Below, piece by piece: positions 1-8,131 of a stretch of DNA of 64,000 nt. The DNA is from Thalassovita sp. (GTDB taxonomy: Bacteria; Bacteroidota; Bacteroidia; Cytophagales; Flammeovirgaceae). The notes below the pieces were generated by a model. The model was not told the origin of the DNA and did not search any database. It saw only the letters and a program-made list of their open reading frames with translations. Every line of letters begins with the position of its first letter. The stretch's first letter is position 1. The translations under genes and the position numbers were made by a program. Location: contig PBYL01000482.1 of the NCBI GenBank assembly GCA_002729595.1, forward strand, positions 29,100 through 93,099. The letters are read 5' to 3'.

Positions 1-1
1 T

Positions 2-1966
2 GAATTGAATGATGATCACATCAAAACAACAAAGATTGAAAGATCGGAAGCTGTGCAGTATTTATATGATAAAGTAAGAGCCGCAGAAAAAAATGGTCAA
101 TACAGCATTCAATTAGATAAGCAAGTTTTTAATAAGCTTACAAAGCAAGAGTTTAACTTATCACCTTCTCTTTCTGTAATGTTCCGCATGTTGGATGATG
201 AAAAGCTTTTTATAGAATCTTTTAGTGGTTCGAGTGCCGCCAATTTACTTGGCAGGTTTGCGCATGCAAATCCAGAAATCCATGAAGTAGTAAATGAGAT
301 TACGGAGCTTGAACAAGCTAAAAATACTGATGTGATATTTGCAGAGATTGTTCATTTACCAGAAAGCAGAATTGGAAACATTTTGTTAAGACCTGTTTTT
401 CGCGAATATGAGATCCCCTATCTCACAAAGTCTGCTGTTGCGGCTGATCAACAAATTAGCTTACAAGACTTATATATATCTGTAAAAAACAATCAGCTTG
501 TATTGAGGTCTAAAAAATTGAATAAGATGATAGTGCCACGATTGAGTTCGGCACATAATTATACTAACCGATCAATGCCGATTTATCATTTTTTGGCTGA
601 GCTACAAAATCAAGGTTTGCAGACATATTTACAATTGCAGCCAGATCACAAGCAAATGGGCACTGCTTTTATTCCGAGAATCACATATAAAGATATCATT
701 CTCTACCCTGCTACATGGAAGTTGCAAAAAGATGATTTTAATATGTTGATTAAAGGAAAAGATATACCAGAAGCGATAAAGCAATTTCAGCAAAAATGGA
801 ATTTGCCTCGCTATTTTGTTTTGGCAGATGCCGACAGAGAATTAATGATTGATCTTGAAAATGATTTAATGACCAAAGCCTGGCTTGACACCATTAAGAG
901 CCGAGATGAGATCACATTAAAGGAATTTATTTTTGATAAAAAGGATAACCCGGTAACAGATGAACAAGGCAAACCTATAGTAAACCAGTTTATTGCCAGT
1001 TTGGTAAAACAGAAAGCAGCACACCAAATCAATATTTTCGCTGATGATAAAACAGATGAAGACGTACAAAGAGAGTTTTCGCTGGGTTCAGAATGGATAT
1101 ACTATAAATTATACTGCGGAGTAGATGCAGCAGATAAAATCTTAGTAGAAACTATTAAACCACTTGCAAAACTGCTCCTTTCTGAAAAACTGATTGATAA
1201 ATGGTTTTACATCAGATTTGTCGATCCTGATCATCATTTAAGAATCCGGTTCCATTTGCCTAAAGTCTCTGTAATTGGAAAGGTGATCTTGCAGATAAAT
1301 ACATATCTCAAACCTTATGAAGAAGAAAACATCATTTGGCAAACACAAACTGCTATTTATAGAAGAGAGCTAGAAAGATATGGCAAGCAAAGCATCACCG
1401 AAATAGAAAGTTTGTTTGCGGCCGATAGCCAGTTTATTTTAGAAGCCCTAGAACAATTAGCTTTTAGTGATGAATCTACCCACCATCGCTGGTTATTTGG
1501 CATTAGTGTTTGTAATTCCATATTAGATGCTTTCAATTATAGCTTAGAAGATAAATTAGAGCTGGCAAAAAAACTCAGAGATTCTTTTGCAGAAGAATTT
1601 AATATGGATAAAAACTTGAAACTTCAACTAGACAAAAAATACAGAAGTTTCCGTCCAGAAATTACGACTTTGCTCACCCAAAATGCCCCAGAAGAAATTG
1701 AATTTCTACAATTCTTATGTGAACCTTATAGTAAACTAGAATTCTTGGCAGAAAAGATAATCATTCACCATACAAAGCCATCGCTTGATGGAGCTGTAAG
1801 CAGTCTTTTGCATATGCACTTAAACAGACTTTTGCCAGCAAAACAGCGATTACATGAGTTATTGATCTACGACTTTATGTTTCGACATTATATGTCTCAA
1901 CAGGCAATATTGAAGAAAAAGAAAGATTTTTCTCATGGACACGCTTCAGAGAAACATCTTTCGTGA
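2..1966 (+). CDS. lanB: Lantibiotic dehydratase (LanB), C-terminal 650 residues; 5' end outside window
   Basis: Class I lanthipeptide dehydratases glutamylate Ser/Thr of a precursor peptide from Glu-tRNA and then eliminate glutamate to give Dha/Dhb. The reading frame stays open to the window edge; the first in-frame start-like codon is a TTG at 5, so this is the tail of a protein that is usually about 1000 residues. Residues 1-340 of the fragment match the end of the glutamylation domain. Residues about 360-635 are the elimination (SpaB_C, thiopeptide-type) domain. Within it I see the YIRF-x-D-P-D-H-H-L-R-I-R-F block (402-416), RRELERYG (453-460) and HMHLNR (603-608), which carry the Arg and His residues needed for elimination in NisB. 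The enzyme therefore looks intact as far as seen. It lies on the same strand as the precursor and LanC-like genes downstream, with a two-component pair inverted between them. Family assignment is firm; substrate is inferred. Confidence 0.9.
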   Translation, partial: ELNDDHIKTTKIERSEAVQYLYDKVRAAEKNGQYSIQLDKQVFNKLTKQEFNLSPSLSVMFRMLDDEKLFIESFSGSSAANLLGRFAHANPEIHEVVNEITELEQAKNTDVIFAEIVHLPESRIGNILLRPVFREYEIPYLTKSAVAADQQISLQDLYISVKNNQLVLRSKKLNKMIVPRLSSAHNYTNRSMPIYHFLAELQNQGLQTYLQLQPDHKQMGTAFIPRITYKDIILYPATWKLQKDDFNMLIKGKDIPEAIKQFQQKWNLPRYFVLADADRELMIDLENDLMTKAWLDTIKSRDEITLKEFIFDKKDNPVTDEQGKPIVNQFIASLVKQKAAHQINIFADDKTDEDVQREFSLGSEWIYYKLYCGVDAADKILVETIKPLAKLLLSEKLIDKWFYIRFVDPDHHLRIRFHLPKVSVIGKVILQINTYLKPYEEENIIWQTQTAIYRRELERYGKQSITEIESLFAADSQFILEALEQLAFSDESTHHRWLFGISVCNSILDAFNYSLEDKLELAKKLRDSFAEEFNMDKNLKLQLDKKYRSFRPEITTLLTQNAPEEIEFLQFLCEPYSKLEFLAEKIIIHHTKPSLDGAVSSLLHMHLNRLLPAKQRLHELLIYDFMFRHYMSQQAILKKKKDFSHGHASEKHLS

Positions 1967-1977
1967 GTAAGGTTTGT

Positions 1978-2712
1978 TTACTTTTTACCGCCCATTATTT
2001 TTTCTTTTAGCACTTCAAAAAATGGTTGGCGGTAAGTATCTCCAAGAGGCAAATAAGCTTTCATGTTATAAAGTAGAATTTGGTTTCCATCTACCGCTTT
2101 AATTTGATCTAAAGCTACAATATATGAGCGATGCACACGCATAAACTTCTTTTCTGGCAGTCTAGCTTTTAGATCTTTGATGTTTAGCAATGTTACCACT
2201 CTTTCACCATCGCTGGTATAAATGGAAACATAATTTTTTAGTCCCTCTACATAGGTAATATCTTTAAAATTAACCTTTACCATTTTTCCCTTGTTCTCTG
2301 TTTTCACAAAGATGTAATCGTCTTCATTTTCTTCAGACTGCCAGTCGGGCATATTGAAAATATCTTTGTTAAGCGCTTTTTGTGCCGCAGTTAAAAAACG
2401 TTGAAAAGGAATAGGTTTTAAAAGGTAATCGAGCGCCTCATACTCAAAACCTTCAATTGCAAATTCGCTATAAGCTGTGGTAAAAATTACTTTACATTTG
2501 CCTCCAAGCATCTTAATTAGATCAATCCCAGTAAGATGTGGCATTTGGATGTCCATAAAAATAAGATCAATCTGGTGGTTATTTACCAGTTGCAATACTT
2601 CCATGGGGTTGGTAGTGGTATCAATGAGTTTTAAAAATGGGGTACGCTCAATATATTCTTTCAAAATATTGATAGCACCTTGTTCGTCGTCAACGACCAG
2701 ACATGTAATCAT
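1978..2712 (-). CDS. LytTR-family response regulator
   Basis: A 244-residue transcription regulator with an N-terminal CheY-like receiver (acidic cluster DDE at 8-10, phospho-acceptor Asp54 in the FMDIQMP context, Lys in DYLLKPI) and a C-terminal LytTR DNA-binding domain (about 137-238; RVHRSYIVALDQI is typical). The start overlaps the last codons of the sensor kinase gene by 4 bases, so the two are translationally coupled. It sits between the lanB fragment and the precursor gene, facing away from the precursor. Control of the RiPP genes is plausible by position only. Confidence 0.93.
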   Translation of the reverse strand: MITCLVVDDEQGAINILKEYIERTPFLKLIDTTTNPMEVLQLVNNHQIDLIFMDIQMPHLTGIDLIKMLGGKCKVIFTTAYSEFAIEGFEYEALDYLLKPIPFQRFLTAAQKALNKDIFNMPDWQSEENEDDYIFVKTENKGKMVKVNFKDITYVEGLKNYVSIYTSDGERVVTLLNIKDLKARLPEKKFMRVHRSYIVALDQIKAVDGNQILLYNMKAYLPLGDTYRQPFFEVLKEKIMGGKK

Positions 2713-3710
2713 AGCATTATCTTTAAGTTAGTTGAGTAAAATTCTCCTTCGTTTTTTGAATTAAATGAGTAGTTTTTTCCGTAAATAGCATCGAGTCTTT
2801 TTAAAGTATTGGTAAGCCCAACACCAGTAGACTTTTCTGCTGGAATAGCCCTTTTCTTATTAAATGTACTAAAAATTAAATAATCATCCTTCACATCTAG
2901 TGTAATGATGATCGGATGTTCTGGATCGTTGGCATTTCCATGTTTAAAACAATTCTCCACTAGTGTAATAAGCACCAATGGGATGATCATTCTAAATTGT
3001 GTTTTACCAATTATCTCGAATTTAATTTGTAGGGTGTTCTCGAATCGTAGTTGATTAATGGCAATGTAATTCTTAATGTGTATCACTTCTTCTTCCAGCA
3101 TCACTTTACCTTCTATATCTTCTTGAAAAGCATAGCGCATAATATCTGAAAGTAAGAGTATTCCTTCGGCAGTTTTCTCAGATACTTTATGAATCTTTGA
3201 ATACAAAAAATTAAGAGTATTAAACAAAAAATGTGGATTAATCTGACTCTTTAACATGGCCACTTCTACCTTTCTTCGCTCTTTCTCTGTTTTAATCATA
3301 TTGGTGGCAAACCAATATCCGATACTCAACATAATAAAATAACCACCACGCCAGATTGATTCTGCTAAAAAACGATTCGATGTTCTAAACTCATATACCA
3401 AGTCATATCCAAAAAGTGGGATAATATATATTTTCAAAATATACCTTAGTGATACAAAAATCGCAATAGTTAATAATAGACTAGGAACAAGTAACAAATA
3501 CTTTCCTCTTTTATAGAAGTTTGGAAAAATTACTAGCGCATTGGTGTAAAAAAGCGCAGCATAGAGAGAGAAGTTGAAGAATGTTTCCCAGAAATTAAAA
3601 TAGTTACTATCTATAATAAATATCGTGGAGAGTTCATAAATCACATAAAAAATCCATACAAAGACATGGATTGAGATAGTCTTTAATTCTTTCTGCTTTA
3701 ATTGGATCAT
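2709..3710 (-). CDS. LytS/YehU-type sensor histidine kinase
   Basis: A 333-residue inner-membrane sensor. Four hydrophobic segments lie in residues 10-135, with no obvious extracytoplasmic sensing domain. They are followed by a His_kinase motif with the phospho-acceptor His160 in QINPHFLFNTLNF, and a GHKL ATPase with the N-box VENCFKHG (251-258) and a G-x-G-L-x-N motif near the C terminus. Partner of the overlapping LytTR regulator. The start (ATG at 3710) is divergent from the precursor gene at 4102. Kinases of this architecture often sense hydrophobic or peptide ligands, so immunity or peptide sensing is possible but not shown. Confidence 0.92.
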   Translation of the reverse strand: MIQLKQKELKTISIHVFVWIFYVIYELSTIFIIDSNYFNFWETFFNFSLYAALFYTNALVIFPNFYKRGKYLLLVPSLLLTIAIFVSLRYILKIYIIPLFGYDLVYEFRTSNRFLAESIWRGGYFIMLSIGYWFATNMIKTEKERRKVEVAMLKSQINPHFLFNTLNFLYSKIHKVSEKTAEGILLLSDIMRYAFQEDIEGKVMLEEEVIHIKNYIAINQLRFENTLQIKFEIIGKTQFRMIIPLVLITLVENCFKHGNANDPEHPIIITLDVKDDYLIFSTFNKKRAIPAEKSTGVGLTNTLKRLDAIYGKNYSFNSKNEGEFYSTNLKIML

Positions 3711-4101
3711 ACAGCACTAAATAATAGAAGCTAGGCGATTAGTTTATTTATTTTTTAGTAATAAAGTAATTAATGGATACAGCATAAACTTAAAAAAAGA
3801 TTTCCAAAATTCTGGCATAAAGTATTGCTTAAATTTTAGGGATTAATCATTTAAATAAGCTTGTTTATCCAATTTACTAAAATATTCGTCCTATTCTTTT
3901 TGGTTGTTTGTATTGAGCAAAATCTAGATTTGTACAAAAAAACAGGCTACTTATACGAATGTTTTTCTGGTTTGTACTTCCAATCACCGTGTTGGTGTAA
4001 TAATTTTTCTTATCGCTCCAATCCTTTGCATGTTTGTAATGTTGCTAGCGGACAAAAACTCAATAAAACTTATACAACCCTAATACAAAACTTTTACAAA
4101 C
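3711..4101. other. Intergenic region between sensor kinase and RiPP precursor gene
   Basis: About 390 bases, very AT-rich, and the likely site of divergent promoters for the kinase/regulator pair and the precursor operon. The only ORF is TTG-initiated (3861-4187), Phe/Cys/Lys-rich and out of frame with the precursor; I judge it spurious. I could not find a convincing TTTG / TAnnTTTG promoter pair or LytTR direct repeat by eye. Confidence 0.4.
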
Positions 4102-4233
4102 ATGAAAACGCAAAATTCTATCTCAAAAAAAATCGTCCTAAGAAAAAGAACAATAACAAAATTAGACACAGTAAAATCTGTAAATAAGAAACAATCGACT
4201 ACGATTACAACGACAAGCACTATTTCTTTTTAA
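4102..4233 (+). CDS. lanA: Lanthipeptide-type precursor peptide, cysteine-free core
   Basis: A 43-codon gene read directly from the sequence. Residues 1-28 have the pattern of Bacteroidota class I lanthipeptide leaders: basic start, then KKIVLRKRTITKLD, that is alternating hydrophobics, Lys, Thr-Ile and a Leu-Asp. After VNKK comes the probable core QSTTITTTSTISF: nine Ser/Thr in thirteen residues, three bulky hydrophobics, and no Cys anywhere in the peptide. Thr and Ser dominate, as expected for a dehydratase substrate. The gene lies 83 bases before a LanC-family gene and downstream of lanB, on the same strand. No GG or other clear protease site is visible; the KK pair before the core is one candidate processing point. 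Precursor identity is an inference from leader pattern plus context; a chance ORF is the alternative. Confidence 0.75.
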   Translation: MKTQNSISKKIVLRKRTITKLDTVKSVNKKQSTTITTTSTISF

Positions 4234-4316
4234 AAATTGATAACCAGCTATCTTTCAACCGGCTATACTAAACTTATTTATCAACAAGACAATTATTAAT
4301 AATAAATGATAGATAA

Positions 4317-5459
4317 ATGTTAAAATCAGAAGAATATATCGTAAGTATTAATTCTATAATAGATAAACATTATAAAAACCTGAATGACTATTCAAGAATA
4401 GAGCTAATACTTTACTATTATACTCTTCATAAAGTATACAATAAGGATGAAAATGCTGAAAGATTTGAGTCCGTATTAAATGATTATTTGAAGTTGCTAT
4501 CTAGCCATAGTTCTAACATTCAATCGCAAGCTGATCATTTTATATACGGGCTCTTTATTTTATCTGAGCCAGAAAACTCAAGCTTTGTAAATTCAACCAC
4601 TAGAAGTCAAATCGAGAGAATTGATCATAATCTCTTTAACTATGCTTTTGCGGTTTTAAGAGAGAAACAAACAGATAATTTACAATACATTACTACCATT
4701 ATTAACTACTTTACTTCTAAATTACCAGAAGGAAAATACGCTGAATATCTGAATCAGCTTTTACCACTCATATTTAATTGCATCGAAAAATATACTGATT
4801 ACAATGCCGCCAAAAATGGAACGACCCAAGCACTCTATTTAGGTTTTGGCAACGGATTAGCAGGCTTGTTACTTTCTTTGGTAAATCTCCACATGGTGGG
4901 CATTAAAAATGACCAAACCGAAAAAGTGATTACAAAAGCTATTAAGTATATTTTTTCACTTAAAAGAGAAATAGATTTTTCTCCAGGCAATTACTCTATG
5001 TTCCCCTATCGAGTAAACAAGCACGAAAAAGACATTGCTTATTCGTCTCAATTAAGCTGGGCAAATAGTGATCTAAACCACTCTATTCTATTCTATAAGT
5101 CTGATCAGATTTTGCACAACCATAACTTGCATAGAATCGCAGAACTTATTGGTTTAAATACCCTTATTCGCAAAGATATTGCTTCTACTCAGGTGATGAA
5201 TTCTTGCTTTTTTAATGGTGCTGCTGGTGTGGCTGAATCTTACAGAGCTTTGTATCAATTGAGCAAGCAAACTGCTTACAAAGAAGGTTACGAATATTGG
5301 ATTGACAAAACCATGTTTTACTTAGATCAGGAAATCAAAGAAAACAAACACCTACATCCAAACTTTAACTTTTTAAAAGGATTAACTGGTGTTGGTCTAA
5401 CCCTCTTATCACACATTTCTCAAGATGAATTGAGCTGGAATAAGCTTTTATTTGCTTGA
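4317..5459 (+). CDS. LanC-family lanthionine synthetase relative lacking the zinc site
   Basis: A 380-residue protein with the alpha-toroid repeat signatures of LanC cyclases: G-F-G-N-G-L-A-G (176-183), L-S-W-A-N-S-D (246-252), C-F-F-N-G-A-A-G (297-304) and F-L-K-G-L-T-G-V-G (352-360). Canonical LanC has W-C-Y-G and C-H-G, whose two Cys and one His bind zinc and activate the Cys thiol of the substrate. Here the first Cys is Ala249, the C-H-G is Phe299-Asn300-Gly301, and the G-x-x-H-G His is Asn179. Cys297 is two residues away from the expected position. The fold is probably kept while thiol-activating chemistry is lost. It could be a chaperone or leader-binding scaffold, or a cyclase using another nucleophile. 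Length and position (directly after the precursor) are normal for LanC. Confidence 0.8.
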   Translation: MLKSEEYIVSINSIIDKHYKNLNDYSRIELILYYYTLHKVYNKDENAERFESVLNDYLKLLSSHSSNIQSQADHFIYGLFILSEPENSSFVNSTTRSQIERIDHNLFNYAFAVLREKQTDNLQYITTIINYFTSKLPEGKYAEYLNQLLPLIFNCIEKYTDYNAAKNGTTQALYLGFGNGLAGLLLSLVNLHMVGIKNDQTEKVITKAIKYIFSLKREIDFSPGNYSMFPYRVNKHEKDIAYSSQLSWANSDLNHSILFYKSDQILHNHNLHRIAELIGLNTLIRKDIASTQVMNSCFFNGAAGVAESYRALYQLSKQTAYKEGYEYWIDKTMFYLDQEIKENKHLHPNFNFLKGLTGVGLTLLSHISQDELSWNKLLFA

Positions 5460-5634
5460 TAAAATTTCGAGTCTTTAAGCTTATTCTGCTCTCCCATCAA
5501 TTACATTTATCTTAAGAAATATTTTCTTCCCAACAGAATCTATATTTATCCAGATTCACACCATTTCTTTTTCCTTCTTTCAAACATTCTTCTTTTAAAA
5601 CCCTAACTTGCTTGTATCCAAAACCTGCAATTTT

Positions 5635-6207
5635 ATGAGTGAAAAAGAAAAAATGCTGAATGGTGAATTTTACAATTCTAGAGACCCAGAATTGCTTGCC
5701 ATGTATCACAAAGCGAGAAAGCTTTTAAAAGCTTACAATAATCTCGACTCCGAAAACCTAGCTGAACGCGAACGCATTTTATCAGACCTATTCGAATACA
5801 AAGCAGCAGGAGTTTGGATTGAAACTCCTTTCTTTTGTGATTATGGAGCCAATATTTCTATTGGAGAAAATACCTTTGTAAACACCAATTGCATGTTTTT
5901 GGATAACAACAAAATCACCATTGGTAAGAATGGATTAATTGCTCCTTACGTACAAATTTACACTGCCATTCATCCACTCAAAGCATCAGATAGAATTATT
6001 AAAGAAGGCAAGAGCTCGCGCTACCTCACTTCTACCAAACCTGTAAGCATAGGTGACAATGCCTGGATTGGTGGCAACTCGGTCATTTTTCCGGGAGTTA
6101 CTATTGGCAACAATGTTACCATTGGTGCAGGTAGCGTTGTCACCAAAGATATTCCAGACAATGTGCTAGCTTTTGGCAATCCATGTGTAGTTCAAAAAGA
6201 ATTATAG
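5635..6207 (+). CDS. Maltose/galactoside O-acetyltransferase-like (left-handed beta-helix)
   Basis: A cytoplasmic sugar O-acetyltransferase of the Maa/LacA group (190 residues), which transfers acetyl from acetyl-CoA to a sugar hydroxyl. The N-terminal maltose-acetyltransferase segment (M-L-N-G-E-F-Y at about 7-13) is followed by hexapeptide repeats and the catalytic His in Y-T-A-I-H-P-L. The end I-P-D-N-V-L-A-F-G-N-P-C is typical. I chose the ATG at 5635 instead of the upstream TTG at 5608 because family homology begins at MSEKEKM. It ends 7 bases from the converging patatin gene. Confidence 0.92.
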   Translation: MSEKEKMLNGEFYNSRDPELLAMYHKARKLLKAYNNLDSENLAERERILSDLFEYKAAGVWIETPFFCDYGANISIGENTFVNTNCMFLDNNKITIGKNGLIAPYVQIYTAIHPLKASDRIIKEGKSSRYLTSTKPVSIGDNAWIGGNSVIFPGVTIGNNVTIGAGSVVTKDIPDNVLAFGNPCVVQKEL

Positions 6208-6214
6208 CCTAACA

Positions 6215-7297
6215 CTAGACTATAGATTCTTTACTTTCTTCTTGCACTAAAAGCTCTATAAAACTATCTAAAGTATGATCGCCAGATTTCTTTTCGTTTG
6301 CTTGTTTAATTGCCATTTTACCCGCTTCTTTTAAAAGCTTTATATTGGATTTAGAAGCATCAGCCATGTTTTTAGCATATCTTTTCTCACCATAAAAATC
6401 GACTCTCTTATAGTTGCAAGTATTGCCTTCTTCTTTCCTGAACAATTGCTTCATCTGATAGTCTACTGTATCAAAACTTCCATCCATCATAATTTCTGGG
6501 ATCGACTTCGCCCAGTTTAAAACTCCCCAATGATCGCTTGACATAATATCTGGCAAATCGAACTGTCCACCACCTGTTCCGATCGATAGAATCAGCATAT
6601 CATCTGTACTAGTTTTTGCTTGATAATAAGAGCTAGAGCTTTCTGCATAAGCACACATCGCCGGATTATTGGCAAAAACTCCCCCATCAAGATTCACCAT
6701 CTTTTTATCGGTAATTAAGTTTTTAATAACTGCTGGTGGAAAATAGGTAGGCGCCGCTGAAGTCGATCTGGCAACATCTTTCACATAAAAATCCCTTTTA
6801 GACTCTGGTCTTTCTGTACTACTAAAAAAGAAAGCAGACTTTGTAACCATGTTGTATGTGGTTATAATACAAGGCTTTAAAAGTTGACTTAGCTTAAGTT
6901 CCTTAAACTCATCATCTAAAAGCTTTTCTATAAAGTCAGGTTTGTATTGGTTGGCATTAAATAACTGTCTTAACCCAAACCAATCATTCCTTTTCGATTC
7001 ATTAAAAATCTTATAACCATTTTCTACATAAAAGTTAAGTGCTCTTGTAGCTGAATACTTCGCATTTGGTGCATCTTCATTTTTATCTGGATTGGGTGTT
7101 AAATAGATACAGGTTAATATACCACCAGTGCTTGTACCTGCGATCAAATCGAAATAATCTGCAATTCTCGCATTCGGATTTTCGGTGATTTCTGCGATTT
7201 TTTTCTCCACATATTCCAATACAACAGCAGGTATTACACCACGAATACCTCCACCATCAATAGATAAAATTCTAACTTTCTTTTTAGAGTCTGACAT
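6215..7297 (-). CDS. Patatin-like phospholipase
   Basis: A Ser-Asp dyad lipid acyl hydrolase (360 residues). The oxyanion motif G-G-G-I-R-G is at 15-20, the nucleophile Ser56 in G-T-S-T-G, and the catalytic Asp204 in D-G-G-V-F-A-N-N-P. There is no signal peptide, so the protein is probably cytoplasmic. It is close to the eukaryote-like patatin group. It lies 12 bases downstream of an unknown gene on the same strand, so the two probably form a bicistron with the unknown gene first. Patatins of this kind occur as lipid-metabolism enzymes and as membrane-degrading effectors of defence systems; nothing adjacent encodes a nucleotide cyclase, so a CBASS role is not supported here. Confidence 0.93.
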   Translation of the reverse strand: MSDSKKKVRILSIDGGGIRGVIPAVVLEYVEKKIAEITENPNARIADYFDLIAGTSTGGILTCIYLTPNPDKNEDAPNAKYSATRALNFYVENGYKIFNESKRNDWFGLRQLFNANQYKPDFIEKLLDDEFKELKLSQLLKPCIITTYNMVTKSAFFFSSTERPESKRDFYVKDVARSTSAAPTYFPPAVIKNLITDKKMVNLDGGVFANNPAMCAYAESSSSYYQAKTSTDDMLILSIGTGGGQFDLPDIMSSDHWGVLNWAKSIPEIMMDGSFDTVDYQMKQLFRKEEGNTCNYKRVDFYGEKRYAKNMADASKSNIKLLKEAGKMAIKQANEKKSGDHTLDSFIELLVQEESKESIV

Positions 7298-7309
7298 TTT
7301 TAAATTTAT

Positions 7310-7945
7310 TTAAGCGATAAGGTCTGCCTGTGGTGGTTTTCGATCTAATCTTTTAAGATCAAAAACAACTCGGGCATTCGTAAAACCTTTTTTCAATCTA
7401 ATTTCTTTGGTTTTACCGTGAATTGTCTGTGTAATAGTAAGGTCGTCTGGAACTGAAAGTTGAACTAAAAAATCTCCTTCCGGAGTTAGTTCTGTAATAG
7501 GCATCTCTCCTTCTGCTATTACGCTAATATTGTTTTGAGGTTCTGTTAATTCGAAAATTGAGCTCGTTAAATCGGTCGCTACTGCCGTAAATACCGCACC
7601 TACACCTGTAAAAGCACCTACCACTGTAGTTAATGCAGTACCAAATAATCGATTCAAGATTTTCTCGAACTTGCTTACTCGCTCAATCGCAGAAATTTTT
7701 ACTTGCAAAAAAGTGTCACCTTGTATCTCTTGCTTAAAAAGTAACTTCTCAGTAAATGGTCTGGAAATGAACGACATAGGCTCTCTGTCTTTCAGTCTCA
7801 AAGTACGCAATGTTTCAACAGATGGCACACCCGATTTTGGATAAAAAAGTGAAAACGAAATACCGTTTACTCCTTCCACTTTTTCTACCGTTCCGTTTTC
7901 TATGATCAATATTTCTTTGAGTTGAATCTGAATTAAGTAAGACAT
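7310..7945 (-). CDS. Unknown protein with a Gly/Ala-rich hydrophobic segment, paired with patatin
   Basis: A 211-residue protein I do not recognise. It has no signal peptide. Residues 1-90 are predicted mixed beta (alternating hydrophobic and charged). Residues about 101-125 are a Gly/Ala/Thr/Val-rich hydrophobic stretch that could span or insert in a membrane. Residues 135-200 are again beta-rich. It is the upstream gene of a likely bicistron with the patatin gene (12-base gap). The pairing suggests that it regulates, targets or supports the phospholipase; this is inference only. Confidence 0.75.
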   Translation of the reverse strand: MSYLIQIQLKEILIIENGTVEKVEGVNGISFSLFYPKSGVPSVETLRTLRLKDREPMSFISRPFTEKLLFKQEIQGDTFLQVKISAIERVSKFEKILNRLFGTALTTVVGAFTGVGAVFTAVATDLTSSIFELTEPQNNISVIAEGEMPITELTPEGDFLVQLSVPDDLTITQTIHGKTKEIRLKKGFTNARVVFDLKRLDRKPPQADLIA

Positions 7946-8131
7946 GCTTAGCTGAGTTTATTAAGTTGAAAAAATTCTTTTTATAGCTAGTTATAATAAG
8001 TATTTGGCATGAATTTAAGACATACAACTATTGAAATCAATGAATAATCTAATTTACAATTTTTATATTTTTTGATGATGATGATTGTAAATAGACACTT
8101 TAAATGATTTTTAATATTCAATTACCAATAT

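Noticed and set aside
3861..4187. 108-codon TTG-initiated ORF before the LanC-like gene
   Set aside because: It overlaps the leader of the precursor gene in another frame, has a random-looking Phe/Cys/Lys/Asn composition and no recognisable start context; the precursor frame is far more credible.
6215..7297. Patatin as a CBASS effector
   Set aside because: No cGAS/DncV-type cyclase, ubiquitin-like or HORMA/TRIP13 genes lie beside it.
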